A DNA stretch of 64,000 nucleotides, from positions 351,317 through 415,316 of the forward strand of contig NZ_BMMB01000007.1 of NCBI RefSeq assembly GCF_014645615.1, given 5' to 3'. Below, one piece after another: positions 1 through 8,864 of the stretch. The position numbers and the translations under genes are program-made. Below the pieces are notes generated by a model that saw only the letters and a program-made list of their open reading frames with translations, ran no database searches and was not told the DNA's origin. The stretch's first letter is position 1; each line of letters starts with the position of its first letter. Source of the stretch: Paenibacillus hunanensis (GTDB taxonomy: Bacteria > Bacillota > Bacilli > Paenibacillales > Paenibacillaceae).

Positions 1-1473
1 TTTGGTCACAGCGCCTTCCTCCAGCCATGTATCAAGCTGCGGATCAGAGTAGCCTGTCAGCGTTTCGCGTGCACCAGCAGCCGGCGTGTGATAGAAGGAA
101 GATAATGCATTGGGATCGGCATTCACCTGACTATTTCCATACAGATCATATGCCTTATTTTGAAAGACGACGGTAGCGATATCTTTCGTAATATTCACCT
201 GTACCTCGATACCGACAGCTTTTAATTGCTGCTGTACCATAGCGGCAATATCATTGCGCTTTTCACGATTAGGTGAGCTATCAACATATCGTAGTACTAG
301 CCGTTTGCCATCCTTCACCCGAATGCCATCTGCACCGCGTGTCCAGCCCAATTCATCCAGTAGCTGATTGGCTCGCTCTACATTGGGCTGGATTTTATTT
401 TCCAGTGATGCATCATAGCCTAGAATACTCGGAGTGAGGGCAGACCAGGCTTGTTTGTAGGTTCCGAGATACAGCGTTTTGACAATGGCGCCGACATCGA
501 TAGCGGATTGCAGTGCCTGCCGTGCTTTTAACTCGTTCCACGGAGCATTGCGTTGATTAATAAAAAGCGTATAAGGTAAGCCCGGTGTATCGGTTTGCAG
601 CAATTGCTGGTCTGGACTGTTTTGCAGTCCGAGTATATTTTGCGGAGGGACGGTTTCAGCGGCTAGCACCTGTTTACTCTGTACACTGCCAACACGCGTA
701 GCTTCCTCTGGAATAATGGAAAATGTAATTCCATCCAGTTGAGGTGCCTTCGTATTGTCCACTGTTTCGGGTCCCCATGCATAGTGATCATTACGCTTCA
801 GCTTGATACTGGCATTGTCTTCCCAGCTCACAAATTCAAATGGGCCTGTGCCGACAGGATGCTGTCCAAACTGCTCGCCGTATTTTTTGGCTGCGGTAGG
901 AGAGATGATGCCCAGCATCGACTGGCTTAGATTGGCAAGGAATGCCTCCGATGGACGCGACAGATTAACTTTGATCGTATATTCGTCAATCACATTGGAT
1001 GATTGATAGGGTTGTATGAGCGCGAGTGCATTCGCTGCCTTGGTTGCTGGATTGATAATGCGATCCAGATTGAATTTGACAGCTTCTGCATTGAATGGGG
1101 TGCCATCATGGAAGGTGACGTCTTTGCGCAGCTTGAATGTATAGCTCAATCCATCTGTGGAGGTTGTCCAGCTTTTTGCCAGCCAGGGCTTGATTTTGCC
1201 GTCTTGATCCTGGACAACCAGATTGTCATAAATATTGCCAAATACACGTACTGATACAGCCCAGCCACTGCGCTGGGGATCAAGCGTATCTGGCGTGGTC
1301 GCCAGCGCATAGGTGAGCGTACCGCCGGTTCCACCATTCGCAGCCTGTACAGATTCGGTACCAGTGCCTGCACTGGAGCCACAACCGGATAAAATCAATA
1401 CAATTGCAAGCAAGCTGATCCACAGGCTGCTGCGGGTATAATATGGAACTCTTTTAGGCACGGAATGACGCAT
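1..1473 (-). CDS. ABC transporter solute-binding lipoprotein, family 5 (peptide/nickel type), C-terminus cut by the window edge
   Basis: The frame runs off the left edge of the window, so the end of the protein is missing. The chosen ATG at 1473 has GAAAGG about nine bases upstream. The N-terminus is a lipoprotein signal with lipobox LSGC near residue 30, so the protein should be anchored outside the membrane. The text then follows the family 5 (OppA/DppA/NikA) pattern: a 'LTYALATTPDTLDP' opening, 'GKIKPWLAKSW', 'YTFKLRKDVTFHDGTPFNA', and 'NQRNAPWNELKARQAL'. It would capture an oligopeptide or similar ligand for an importer whose other subunits are outside the window. It overlaps the end of the upstream amidohydrolase by 20 bases, which suggests co-translation, so the ligand may be an acylated amino acid or peptide (inference). 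Family call is strong; the ligand is unknown. Confidence 0.88.
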   Translation of the reverse strand, partial: MRHSVPKRVPYYTRSSLWISLLAIVLILSGCGSSAGTGTESVQAANGGTGGTLTYALATTPDTLDPQRSGWAVSVRVFGNIYDNLVVQDQDGKIKPWLAKSWTTSTDGLSYTFKLRKDVTFHDGTPFNAEAVKFNLDRIINPATKAANALALIQPYQSSNVIDEYTIKVNLSRPSEAFLANLSQSMLGIISPTAAKKYGEQFGQHPVGTGPFEFVSWEDNASIKLKRNDHYAWGPETVDNTKAPQLDGITFSIIPEEATRVGSVQSKQVLAAETVPPQNILGLQNSPDQQLLQTDTPGLPYTLFINQRNAPWNELKARQALQSAIDVGAIVKTLYLGTYKQAWSALTPSILGYDASLENKIQPNVERANQLLDELGWTRGADGIRVKDGKRLVLRYVDSSPNREKRNDIAAMVQQQLKAVGIEVQVNITKDIATVVFQNKAYDLYGNSQVNADPNALSSFYHTPAAGARETLTGYSDPQLDTWLEEGAVTK

Positions 1474-2719
1474 CGGATTCATCCTTTCGTTGACCAGAGA
1501 TAGAGGATAACGCTCTTCGGGCAAACTGCACATGCAGGCGTGTGCCCAGCAGCAATACATTTTCATCAATATCAAAGCGTGGATGATGAAGTGGATAAAC
1601 CTCCTGTTGCTCCGGTGCACGACAGCCAATAAAAGCAAAGGCTCCGGGGCGCTGCTGCGTATACAGAGCAAAGTCTTCACCTGCCAGCACGGGCTCTAAT
1701 GGCTGAATACCGCTTAAACCGAATACTTCTGCTGCCGCTGCCTTCACTTGCTCTACGACAATCGGGTCATTACGCAGCACGGTGCCTGTGCGCTGTACAA
1801 TCTCGGCGGTTCCACCATGCTGCGCGGCAATCTGTTCCGCATAAAGCTGGATAGCGGATGTGATACGTTCTACCGTTTGTGGATGCAAGGAGCGGAAGGT
1901 GCCGGTCAGCTCACTTTTGCCAGCAATAGCATTTTTTACAGTGCCAGCGTGCAATGTGCCAAATGACAGTACGTTTGCTTCCAGCGGATCAATCTGAGTT
2001 GCCATAAACAGCTTGATATCGTTAATAAAGCGTGCCGCCATCATAATACTGTCTGAAGCCAGATGGGGCGTGCTATGATGACCGGGTGTACCATGAAAGG
2101 TAATGGTAAAATGACTCGACGCTGCCATCGCCACATCGTTATGAATACCGAGCTGTCCGGTTTCCAATTGCGGCCATACATGCAGTGCAAACACCTGATC
2201 AACATGCTCTAATAGGCCGTCCTCGATCAGATCGCGACCACCGCTAATCAATCGTCCATCGAGTGGTGAAGGCTGCGCGCCTTCTTCTGCTGGTTGAAAA
2301 GCAAAAATGATCGTTCCATAAAGCTGCTCGCGTTCCGCTGCCAGTACCCTGGCGGCGCCAAGCAGCATCGCTGTATGCGCATCATGACCACAGGCATGCA
2401 TGATTCCTTCGCGAGTCGATGCATAAGCGGCTGTATTTTGCTCATGAATAGGCAGTGCATCCACATCGGCACGCAGCAGAACAACAGGCCCTGGCTGTGA
2501 TCCGCGTAAAATACCGATCACCCCTTTATGAAAATGACGTCCTACCTGCTCATGCAATTCGATATCCCATTTGCGTAATAAGCCAGCAATTAAACTCATC
2601 GTTTGATCAACGTCAAACATCAATTCCGGATAACGATGCAGGTGACGACGAATGCGCGACAGATCACTTTCCAGCGTATCCGTCCATGCATGTGTCGCAA
2701 ACGATAAATGATCTAGCAT
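1454..2719 (-). CDS. M20D-family amidohydrolase (N-acyl amino acid / hippurate hydrolase type)
   Basis: 421 residues, the normal length for the HipO/AbgB/N-acetyl-amino-acid deacylase group. Zinc-site motifs are visible: 'LRADVDALPI' near residue 85 and 'HACGHDAHTAMLLGAA' near 110, then 'PAEEG' near 147 carrying the catalytic glutamate. A GAGGGG ribosome site precedes the ATG. The family cleaves amide bonds of N-acylated amino acids or small peptides in the cytoplasm using a di-metal centre. It is the first gene of a minus-strand pair with the peptide-type binding lipoprotein at 1-1473 and overlaps it by 20 bases, so uptake and deacylation of the same compound is plausible. The exact substrate cannot be told from sequence. 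Confidence 0.88.
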   Translation of the reverse strand: MLDHLSFATHAWTDTLESDLSRIRRHLHRYPELMFDVDQTMSLIAGLLRKWDIELHEQVGRHFHKGVIGILRGSQPGPVVLLRADVDALPIHEQNTAAYASTREGIMHACGHDAHTAMLLGAARVLAAEREQLYGTIIFAFQPAEEGAQPSPLDGRLISGGRDLIEDGLLEHVDQVFALHVWPQLETGQLGIHNDVAMAASSHFTITFHGTPGHHSTPHLASDSIMMAARFINDIKLFMATQIDPLEANVLSFGTLHAGTVKNAIAGKSELTGTFRSLHPQTVERITSAIQLYAEQIAAQHGGTAEIVQRTGTVLRNDPIVVEQVKAAAAEVFGLSGIQPLEPVLAGEDFALYTQQRPGAFAFIGCRAPEQQEVYPLHHPRFDIDENVLLLGTRLHVQFARRALSSISGQRKDESDASFRA

Positions 2720-3109
2720 AAGCTTCCCCTCAGATCTGAATTATTCATTTAATTCCTATCGAATAAATATGAATTATGCCATTAAATGTATGATGTACAT
2801 GCAGTAGCGTCAATGCGTTTACTAATAGATAAGATCGATTTGCTTATAAAATATATCAATAGCATAAGCGCAGACGCTGATTATTGATTGGTATATAGCG
2901 ATCAGAACAGGGGTGATGGACCGGCGTCTACCGATCAGAACCCAGCAAAAAGTAGTATACCTGTCGTAGCCATACGTGAATTTATCTAGCATTAAGCTTA
3001 TCGTTACATAGCGTTCATACAGCATGGGTAAGATGACGTCATGCTTAGCTGCTCCAGTAGATGAAGTAGTAAGGCAATATAGGTTATACAGGGAAGGAAT
3101 GAGAGACAG
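2720..3109. other. Intergenic region between divergent genes
   Basis: 390 bases separate the amidohydrolase (minus) from the small membrane protein (plus), so promoters for both must lie here. The part next to the amidohydrolase is AT-rich. I could not pick a convincing -35/-10 pair. The sequence GATCAGAAC occurs twice around 2900-2940. No gene with a good ribosome site is visible. Confidence 0.4.
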
Positions 3110-3298
3110 ATGAGTACATTAACAGGAATGATTGTCTTTTTATGGCTACTGGTCAGTGTGGTGTTTGCAACAGCGGCTATTTATTTTACCCGTCAGCATG
3201 TGCTAAGAGGACGGTACGCAGTGCTCTGGCTATCGACAAGCTTCTTCATGTTAGGTGCCTCGATGCTGAGCATGTACGGAATTAGTGGGAATATGTAA
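3110..3298 (+). CDS. Small two-helix membrane protein, unknown function
   Basis: 62 residues with two hydrophobic stretches, about residues 5-27 and 38-56, separated by a basic loop (RQHVLRGR). This predicts a hairpin membrane protein. A GGAAGG stretch lies about 15 bases upstream of the ATG with a weaker GAGAGA closer in, so the ribosome site is only fair. It faces away from the amidohydrolase and is followed by a bidirectional terminator. I do not recognise a family. It could still be a chance frame, but the hydrophobic pattern argues for a real peptide. Confidence 0.5.
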   Translation: MSTLTGMIVFLWLLVSVVFATAAIYFTRQHVLRGRYAVLWLSTSFFMLGASMLSMYGISGNM

Positions 3299-3370
3299 TC
3301 GGATGCTTCATGTAGAAGGATGGCAGAAGATGAGAATAGCACAGTATATATTATGTGTAATCTGTACAAC

Positions 3371-3430
3371 AAAAAAAGCCTCCAAAAGGACGATGCCGTG
3401 TACATCAGGCACGCTTTTGGAAGCTTTTTT
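3371..3430. terminator. Bidirectional intrinsic terminator
   Basis: A 17-base arm at 3372-3388 (starting AAAAAAGCC) pairs with 3414-3430 with a single G-T wobble, and T-runs lie on both strands. It sits between convergent genes 3110-3298 (plus) and 3450-3956 (minus) and can serve both. Confidence 0.85.
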
Positions 3431-3449
3431 CGGTTATACTGTCCGGCGA

Positions 3450-3956
3450 TTATACAGGCGAAGTACCTTCTAAGGCATAGGAGAAATCTTCGATATCGAA
3501 TACCTGCACAGGCACCTTCGCTTCGATCATACGCTGAATTAACTCGAACTGATCGGTTAGCATTGGCGCTTCCTTTTTCAGTGAAGATAGAATCAATTCG
3601 GTTTCGATCGGGTCAAATGACTCGCCGTAATACGCATTATCCAGCGCATTGACGACGGATATTTGCACGTTGTCGCTAAATACAATACCAGAGCTTTGCG
3701 CCCATGGCATCTGTAGACAACGCTGAATTTTCTTTTTATTGAGCGGCTCTTCTAAGTAACGGATCAGCTCTTGAACCCGGTTGCGTACCTCACGATCCTC
3801 AAGTGGACTATTCATGAGGGGTTCATCACTTTCCGCAAATTCATATAACTCCATAATCGTTGTATATGGAACGATATAATTGACCGGTTTATCCGGGTTT
3901 AGAAGCTGCCCATAAATTGCGATCATGACCGCTTCAATGACAAATGTCTGGGACAT
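3450..3956 (-). CDS. Conserved hypothetical protein (Paenibacillus type)
   Basis: 168 residues from the ATG at 3956, chosen because AGGAGG lies eight bases upstream. A longer frame to 4010 lacks a ribosome site. The protein is acidic and soluble, begins MSQTFVIEAVMIAIYGQLL, and has no signal peptide or catalytic motif I recognise. From memory, close relatives occur in Paenibacillus and are sometimes labelled 'ADP-heptose synthase'. Nothing in this sequence supports that label: there is no Rossmann nucleotide loop or kinase motif. Function unknown. Confidence 0.7.
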   Translation of the reverse strand: MSQTFVIEAVMIAIYGQLLNPDKPVNYIVPYTTIMELYEFAESDEPLMNSPLEDREVRNRVQELIRYLEEPLNKKKIQRCLQMPWAQSSGIVFSDNVQISVVNALDNAYYGESFDPIETELILSSLKKEAPMLTDQFELIQRMIEAKVPVQVFDIEDFSYALEGTSPV

Positions 3957-4194
3957 GGACAAATCCTCCTGGAAATGCATACGTGTACACATCGTTGTTA
4001 GCCTGATCATTTAGAAAAACGGTCAAAGCTGTACTGGCAGTATACCATATTCGATCCGTCGCAATAAATGCAAACTTTTAAAAAATCGAAGTACGGCTGT
4101 AGCGAGCAGGAAGTACAAGGAGAGCTACAGCCTGATCATGCGTATAACGCCAGTTGACTTACTTCATCTGAACACCTCGCTAGTATACACGGAA

Positions 4195-4647
4195 TTAAGA
4201 TTTACCGATGAACAGAGATAGCAGTCCAGCCGCGATCAATGGCCCAACTGGAACTCCTTTGAAAAAGGCGACACCAATCAGCGTTCCGATCAGTAATCCT
4301 GCTACCAGCGTCGGCTGATTCGTCATCAAAATCGTACCGCGTCCACCCAGATAAGCGACAAATAAACCAATGCCTACAGCGATGAGCGATTTCCAGCTAA
4401 GAAAGGAGGAAAGGATCGTATCGATGGAAATTTTACCACTAGCCAGCGGCGTCATCACACCAATTGTCAAAATTACAATACCAATCGTTAAGCCATACTT
4501 TTCCAGCCACGGGAAAGCCTGATGCCAGCCAAGCGCACGCATAAGCAGCAGCACGAGCATCGCAATTGTGACCGTTGTATTTTTACCTACGATACCGAGT
4601 CCTGCCATTACAAGCAGGATCAGCGAAGGCATATCAATGGCAGCCAT
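4195..4647 (-). CDS. DUF441 family membrane protein
   Basis: 150 residues, the usual length for DUF441 (YtwI/YeaL group). Four hydrophobic helices are visible, with family-like stretches 'GLGIVGKNTTVTIA' near residue 20, 'YLGGRGTILMTNQPTLVAGLLIG' near 99-121, and 'KGVPVGPLIAAGLLSL' at the end. AAGGAG lies ten bases before the ATG. The family has no established function. The gene appears monocistronic, with about 240 bases to the conserved hypothetical downstream on the same strand. Confidence 0.85.
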   Translation of the reverse strand: MAAIDMPSLILLVMAGLGIVGKNTTVTIAMLVLLLMRALGWHQAFPWLEKYGLTIGIVILTIGVMTPLASGKISIDTILSSFLSWKSLIAVGIGLFVAYLGGRGTILMTNQPTLVAGLLIGTLIGVAFFKGVPVGPLIAAGLLSLFIGKS

Positions 4648-4812
4648 GTATTCATTACTCCTTTGTTCTGAGATTATTTTGCTGGGATTGGATGCAAGCT
4701 ACAATCATTAGCATAGGGTTCTTGTTTTAAGTATGGCCAAAAACCAAGCAACATGATCGTGCATAGAAGTGAACGAGTATATCCATAAAGAATCGTATGA
4801 CAAATTGAAAAT

Positions 4813-4833
4813 GTCCGCCGGAATCCAGCGGAC
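4813..4833 (-). terminator. Possible hairpin terminator after ypdA
   Basis: Arms GTCCGC (4813-4818) and GCGGAC (4828-4833) with two further G-C pairs inside. On the minus strand it is followed by a broken T-rich stretch. It lies about 330 bases beyond the ypdA stop, so its role is uncertain. Confidence 0.4.
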
Positions 4834-4900
4834 GTATGTTGAGATAGAAACAGTAATAAGAAGTAATGTTGTTTAGAGAGTAACTCATGCACATAAGGAA

Positions 4901-5060
4901 CTACAACTATACATATAAGCTGATACAGCTATACATACACAAGTAGCTACAGTTATACACACACAGGCAGCTACAGCTATATAAAAGTAGCTACAGCTAG
5001 CTGTACATACGTATAAACCGAAGACCCACACACTCACACACATACGTATAAGCCGAAGCT
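4901..5060. repeat. Degenerate short repeat, AGCTACAG-TATACA units
   Basis: Within the 510-base gap 4648-5157, units resembling AGCTACAGCTATACA recur about every 24 bases from 4919 to 5000, followed by two copies of CATACGTATAARCCGAAG near 5007 and 5041. The repeats are imperfect and AC/GT-rich. No credible gene is present; the cysteine-rich reading frame on the minus strand is a by-product of the repeat. Confidence 0.55.
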
Positions 5061-5157
5061 CTAGACATAATAGTAATAGCAAACCGGACGAAAAGGATAG
5101 AAACGAAAGGGATCAAAAATAGCCTCCGTTTCTCAAGCTCGTCCTGTATTCTGAACC

Positions 5158-6159
5158 TTATTCAGCCAATGTTTTCGGTGATAAACTATCTACAATATGA
5201 CGAGCGATCAAGGCGCCATGACGACGTCCTGTTTCAATAAATACTTCGTTTGCATTGCGACCGGAAGCAATAACACCAGCGACATACAGACCAGCGATAT
5301 TCGTTTCCATCGTATCCGGGTCAAAGCGCGGCTTGTCCATATCATCGCTCATCGTCACACCCATCGATGTGATCAGCTTGCGATCCGGTCGGAAGCCAGT
5401 CATCGCCAGTACGAAGTCATTATCCAGCCTGTCGATCGAGCCATCGGTATTGCGAGTAACGTGTACCTCAGATTCGGTAATATGGGTCACGCGCGAATTC
5501 AGATGCAGCGCGATTTTGCCCTTCATGACCAGACCTTCAAAGATCGGACGTACCCATGATTTGATATTGGCAGACAGATCACTACCGCGATAGACCATAT
5601 CGACCTTCGCGCCTACACGTACAATTTCCAGTGCGGCATCTACCGCTGAGTTACTACCGCCGATGATAGCTACACGCATACCTGTATAGGGATGTGCCTC
5701 ACGGAAATAATGCGTCACTTTATCCAGATCCTCACCCGGAATTCCCAGATAGTTCGGATGGTCAAAATATCCCGTCGCAATGATCACGCGGCGTGCTTGA
5801 TACGTATGCTGCTCGCGCTGACGATTTACCGTGTGCAGGGAGAAGCTGCCATCGTCGTGCTTTTCAATACCGGTTGCTTCAGTATACGGCTGCACATTTA
5901 GTTCATAATGCTGTGCAGCACGGCGATAATAGGCTAACGCCTCATGACGAAAAGGCTTTTCATTGGGCGTTGGAAAAGGCAGATCACCAATTTCCAGTAG
6001 CTCGGCTGTGCTAAAAAATTGCATATTCGTCGGGTACAGATAAATCGAGTGCACCACATTATATTTTTCAATCAAAAGAGTATTCAGGCCCAGACGCTCA
6101 CATTCAATCGCGGCAGACAAGCCACAAGGTCCGGCACCGACAATAATAACATCTTGCAT
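5158..6159 (-). CDS. ypdA: YpdA-family bacillithiol disulfide reductase (flavoprotein)
   Basis: 333 residues, matching YpdA/Bdr. An FAD-binding Rossmann motif GAGPCGLSAAIE starts at residue 8, 'HSIYLYPTNMQFFSTAE' near 37 is characteristic of YpdA, and a second NAD(P)H Rossmann motif 'VAIIGGSNSAVDAALE' lies near 163. 'ATGYFDHPNYLGIPGEDL' and the C-terminal 'GLYVAGVI' FAD segment fit the family. There is no thioredoxin-reductase CxxC pair, as expected. The enzyme reduces oxidised bacillithiol with NADPH in the cytoplasm and supports thiol redox balance. AAGGAG precedes the ATG. It is a single gene here. Confidence 0.92.
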   Translation of the reverse strand: MQDVIIVGAGPCGLSAAIECERLGLNTLLIEKYNVVHSIYLYPTNMQFFSTAELLEIGDLPFPTPNEKPFRHEALAYYRRAAQHYELNVQPYTEATGIEKHDDGSFSLHTVNRQREQHTYQARRVIIATGYFDHPNYLGIPGEDLDKVTHYFREAHPYTGMRVAIIGGSNSAVDAALEIVRVGAKVDMVYRGSDLSANIKSWVRPIFEGLVMKGKIALHLNSRVTHITESEVHVTRNTDGSIDRLDNDFVLAMTGFRPDRKLITSMGVTMSDDMDKPRFDPDTMETNIAGLYVAGVIASGRNANEVFIETGRRHGALIARHIVDSLSPKTLAE

Positions 6160-6648
6160 ACAGGGTAAATCTCCTTTCCGTATCCGTATATCATTTCTAT
6201 AAACTCGCTGCTCTCCATCATACCATATTTACCAAAAAACCGCAGTCGTTATACCCATCTGTGTACGCTGACAGCCATCTCACGATACACTTCATACATT
6301 ATGAAGTCAGATAAGCTTCGTATACAACGGCATAACCGCGATTATGTAGGATAGAGCATAATATATAGCTACAGCGCATGGATGTAAGTACATCGAACCA
6401 GGAAGAGAGAAGGGGAGGTTGCCCGGATCGAATCGGAGCATATACCTAAGTATGTTGTTGCAGCTAGCTAAAATGAATCAAATTGGCGTGAAATCGCATA
6501 AATTTGTAAAAATATGCATCAATCTTTGTAAAAGGCGGTATAATAATAGTAAGCATAAACAAAAGTTAGTCGCTTTCGTCGGATGGGTTTGTAACCGTTT
6601 TCTGCACTCGTTATTTATGAAACGATGTGCTAGAGAGGAGAGACAATT
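6160..6648. other. Intergenic region with a -10-like box
   Basis: 489 bases between divergent genes. A perfect TATAAT is at 6539-6544 reading toward the gene at 6649, but no good -35 lies 16-18 bases upstream. GAGGAG before 6649 is a clear ribosome site. Nothing else gene-like is visible. Confidence 0.35.
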
Positions 6649-7164
6649 ATGTCTATTCTGGAACGATTCAAAAGCAAAGGTAAAAAGGCTCTTAACCGCT
6701 TGCCGTCTGTTCACGTAACACTGGATGAATTACGGAGCGCCGTACTGCGCTTTGAACGTGATATGAGCAATGGGATTAACCGCACTGTACTGATGCAGGA
6801 GGATGGAAGTATAGATCTGGGTCGTTTGAGTCGTTATCTGGGAGGCTCGTCTGATCAGAAGTTTTACCTGTCCCGCGAAACATTTGAGCTGTTTGACGAA
6901 AGCGAGCGTCATATTCCGTATCATCTGGATCGTGTGCAGTGGGCGGTCGATGATTATGTGAATGAAAACGGACATTTGCCAGTGTTAAGCGATTCGCCTT
7001 ATTTGGAGGTCGATTGCCGCAAGCTGTATCAGCAGCGCTATCTACATGAGATTCCTGACTTTCCCGTATATGTGACCGATCAGGAGATGATGGTTACTCA
7101 CCGTGAGCCTGCTATTTTACCGAAGCAGAAGGAAGAACAGGATCGCTCATATGTGCTGTTGTAG
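6649..7164 (+). CDS. Conserved hypothetical, DUF3939-like small soluble protein
   Basis: 171 residues beginning MSILERFKSKGKKALNRLPS, with a basic N-terminal helix followed by 'VHVTLDELRSAVLRFE' and a central 'FYLSRETFELFDESERHIPYHLD' segment. There is no signal peptide or membrane helix. The layout resembles the Bacillus/Paenibacillus family I know as DUF3939, but I make that link from memory and hold it loosely. GAGGAG lies upstream of the ATG and the gene stands alone. Function unknown. Confidence 0.65.
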   Translation: MSILERFKSKGKKALNRLPSVHVTLDELRSAVLRFERDMSNGINRTVLMQEDGSIDLGRLSRYLGGSSDQKFYLSRETFELFDESERHIPYHLDRVQWAVDDYVNENGHLPVLSDSPYLEVDCRKLYQQRYLHEIPDFPVYVTDQEMMVTHREPAILPKQKEEQDRSYVLL

Positions 7165-7543
7165 GCTGAATTGGCTTGGCTTAGCAACGTATGAATGTAA
7201 TATATTTTTATAGAGAATAGAATGGTATCGAGTAGGTTGGCATGACCATGATACCGAGTAAGATCAGATGCTGAGCTTCATGATGGGTGCTAGCTAACGT
7301 GTGGTCGTGAATGAGAATAGGTTTGGAAATGTATTGTATAGTTGAAGTGATCAGGGTCTGTAGCGGTGTATTCTCATCGGTGCAGGCTTTTTTGTGCTGT
7401 TTGTGCGTGTAGTAGGCTCCTGCATACCGTATAGGATGTATACAGCAGGCGATTGCCATCTGGCTTGCCCTTTTGTAGAATAAACGGGACGTAGTAGGAC
7501 AGTAATAACGATAGATCAAGGATAGACAGGGGAGAACGATGAG
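7165..7543. other. Intergenic, no gene seen
   Basis: 379 bases. Two loosely similar copies of ATGGTATCGAGTA occur at about 7223 and 7248. No terminator with a clean U-run and no reading frame with a ribosome site was found. GGGGAG just before 7544 serves the next gene. Confidence 0.3.
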
Positions 7544-8311
7544 ATGACAGAACAGTTACCGGTTGAAGCACTGGAAAAGACGGCAGAGAATCTCCAGCAG
7601 GGAAGGACGACGGAGGTTGCAGCAAATGATACACCGATTAAGGCGGTCATTTTCGATCTGGACAATACACTGATGGATCGGGATCATGCGTTTCGCGCTT
7701 TTTCAGAGCGACTCGTTCGGGATTATCTTGGACATGTGGATGAAACACTGGCGCGAGATATTATCGGCTACCTTCGTATTACAGATGCAGATGGCTATCG
7801 GGATAAACGGGGCTTTTTTGAAGAATTGACAGAGCGCTTACCATGGGCAGAGAAGCCTGAAGTGGATGAGCTATTTGCTTATGACAATGAGCATTATATG
7901 CTGGAAGCGCGTCTGATGAAGCATGCACGTGAAGCGATTGCTGCTTGCAGAGAACAGGGATTTCGTCTGGGAATATTAACAAATGGGACATATGATATTC
8001 AGTACGGCAAGGTACGTCATCTGGAGCTTGAAGGGGATTTTGACGTTATTCTGACCTCGGGAGAAGCGGGGATCAAGAAGCCTGATGCGCGCATCTATGA
8101 GATGATATTAGAGCGACTGGGCACAAGCGGAGCTGAAACGGTATTCGTCGGTGATCATCCGGTAAACGATATCTGGGGTGCCGCTCAATCGGGTATGCGT
8201 GGTATTTTTCTGCGCCGCAGCTTTGCATGGGATGATGAGTTAGGAATGAAGCCGTGGCGTACGATTGATGATCTGGATGAGCTGGAAGCGATTTGGGATA
8301 TGAATAAGTAA
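7544..8311 (+). CDS. HAD-superfamily hydrolase, subfamily IA
   Basis: 255 residues. Motif I is 'VIFDLDNTLMDRDH' near residue 36 with both aspartates present, motif II is 'ILTNGTYD' near 145, the motif III lysine is in 'GIKKPDARIYEM' near 172, and motif IV is 'VFVGDHPVNDIWGAAQSGM' near 199. This is a complete HAD phosphatase core with an alpha-helical C1 cap. The first ~25 residues are a polar extension before the core. The family dephosphorylates small metabolites (YjjG/YfnB group is closest in feel). GGGGAG lies upstream of the ATG and a terminator follows immediately. The physiological substrate is unknown. Confidence 0.88.
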   Translation: MTEQLPVEALEKTAENLQQGRTTEVAANDTPIKAVIFDLDNTLMDRDHAFRAFSERLVRDYLGHVDETLARDIIGYLRITDADGYRDKRGFFEELTERLPWAEKPEVDELFAYDNEHYMLEARLMKHAREAIAACREQGFRLGILTNGTYDIQYGKVRHLELEGDFDVILTSGEAGIKKPDARIYEMILERLGTSGAETVFVGDHPVNDIWGAAQSGMRGIFLRRSFAWDDELGMKPWRTIDDLDELEAIWDMNK

Positions 8312-8317
8312 AAGCTG

Positions 8318-8359
8318 GAAGAGTGTTCACTTGTCATCATGTGAAGGCTCTTCTTTTTT
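8318..8359 (+). terminator. Intrinsic terminator after the HAD gene
   Basis: Arm GAAGAG-TG-TTCAC (8318-8330) pairs with GTGAA-GG-CTCTTC (8341-8353) across a small internal mismatch, followed by a T6 run. It starts seven bases after the stop codon. Confidence 0.88.
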
Positions 8360-8454
8360 ATAAAATGACTAGTCTGTTTTAATAAAAACAAACCTAGAAA
8401 AGGGTCTCATTAAAAGGTGTATATGACAAGTATGCAACATCATAGCGATCAGAT

Positions 8455-8510
8455 GAAAAAAGGACTGAATTCCTGGCATGGCTGGGAACTCCGTCCTTTT
8501 TTATTTTTAC
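8455..8510. terminator. Second hairpin with flanking A and T runs
   Basis: A6 run and arm AGGACTGAATTCC pair with GGAACTCCGTCCT with two mismatches, followed by TTTTTT. It is terminator-like on both strands, yet no gene lies between it and the previous terminator at 8318-8359. Confidence 0.7.
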
Positions 8511-8584
8511 GTATAGCTCTCTATGCAATTGTAAATTCGGCGTAAATGATTGCCAGTACCTGATAGACGAATAAATGAGATGTC

Positions 8585-8627
8585 TAGCCCGATTTTGGCA
8601 GTTTATGAAGCTGTCTTTATCGGGCTA
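8585..8627. other. Perfect 9-bp hairpin without U-run
   Basis: TAGCCCGAT (8585-8593) is the exact complement of ATCGGGCTA (8619-8627), and the 25-base loop contains a partial CAG/CTG pairing. No T-run follows. This is the third hairpin in the 553-base gap 8312-8864 ahead of the ABC operon and could be a leader structure. Confidence 0.45.
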
Positions 8628-8808
8628 TATCTGTTCATGATATAGGGTATCTAATGCAATGGAAGCGTTATACAAGTGATCTATGTGTATAACATTTGCT
8701 GATCTCCACTGTGAGTAGAGACAGAAATTTCCTTTACACAAAAATAAACTGGGGCGCATGTGGAGCTAATAAACGATCTATATACTCGGAGTTGCAAACA
8801 ATTGAGAC

Positions 8809-8816
8809 GTCTAGAC
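8809..8816. promoter_or_regulatory. Candidate GntR/HutC operator GTCTAGAC
   Basis: An 8-base palindrome GTCTAGAC lies 49 bases upstream of the first ABC gene. HutC/NagR-type GntR regulators commonly bind GT-N4-AC palindromes of this sort, and a HutC-type regulator is encoded at the far end of the same run (16520-17233). A TATACT box sits at 8781-8786. This is a plausible site, not a proven one; an 8-mer palindrome can occur by chance. Confidence 0.35.
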
Positions 8817-8864
8817 AACTTCACGGAACAGGTGACGAGGAATTCAGGTAGGAAGGATGGAGTC

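Noticed and set aside
4885..5082. Cysteine-rich 65-residue peptide on the minus strand
   Set aside because: It follows from the degenerate TA/AC repeat block and has no ribosome site.
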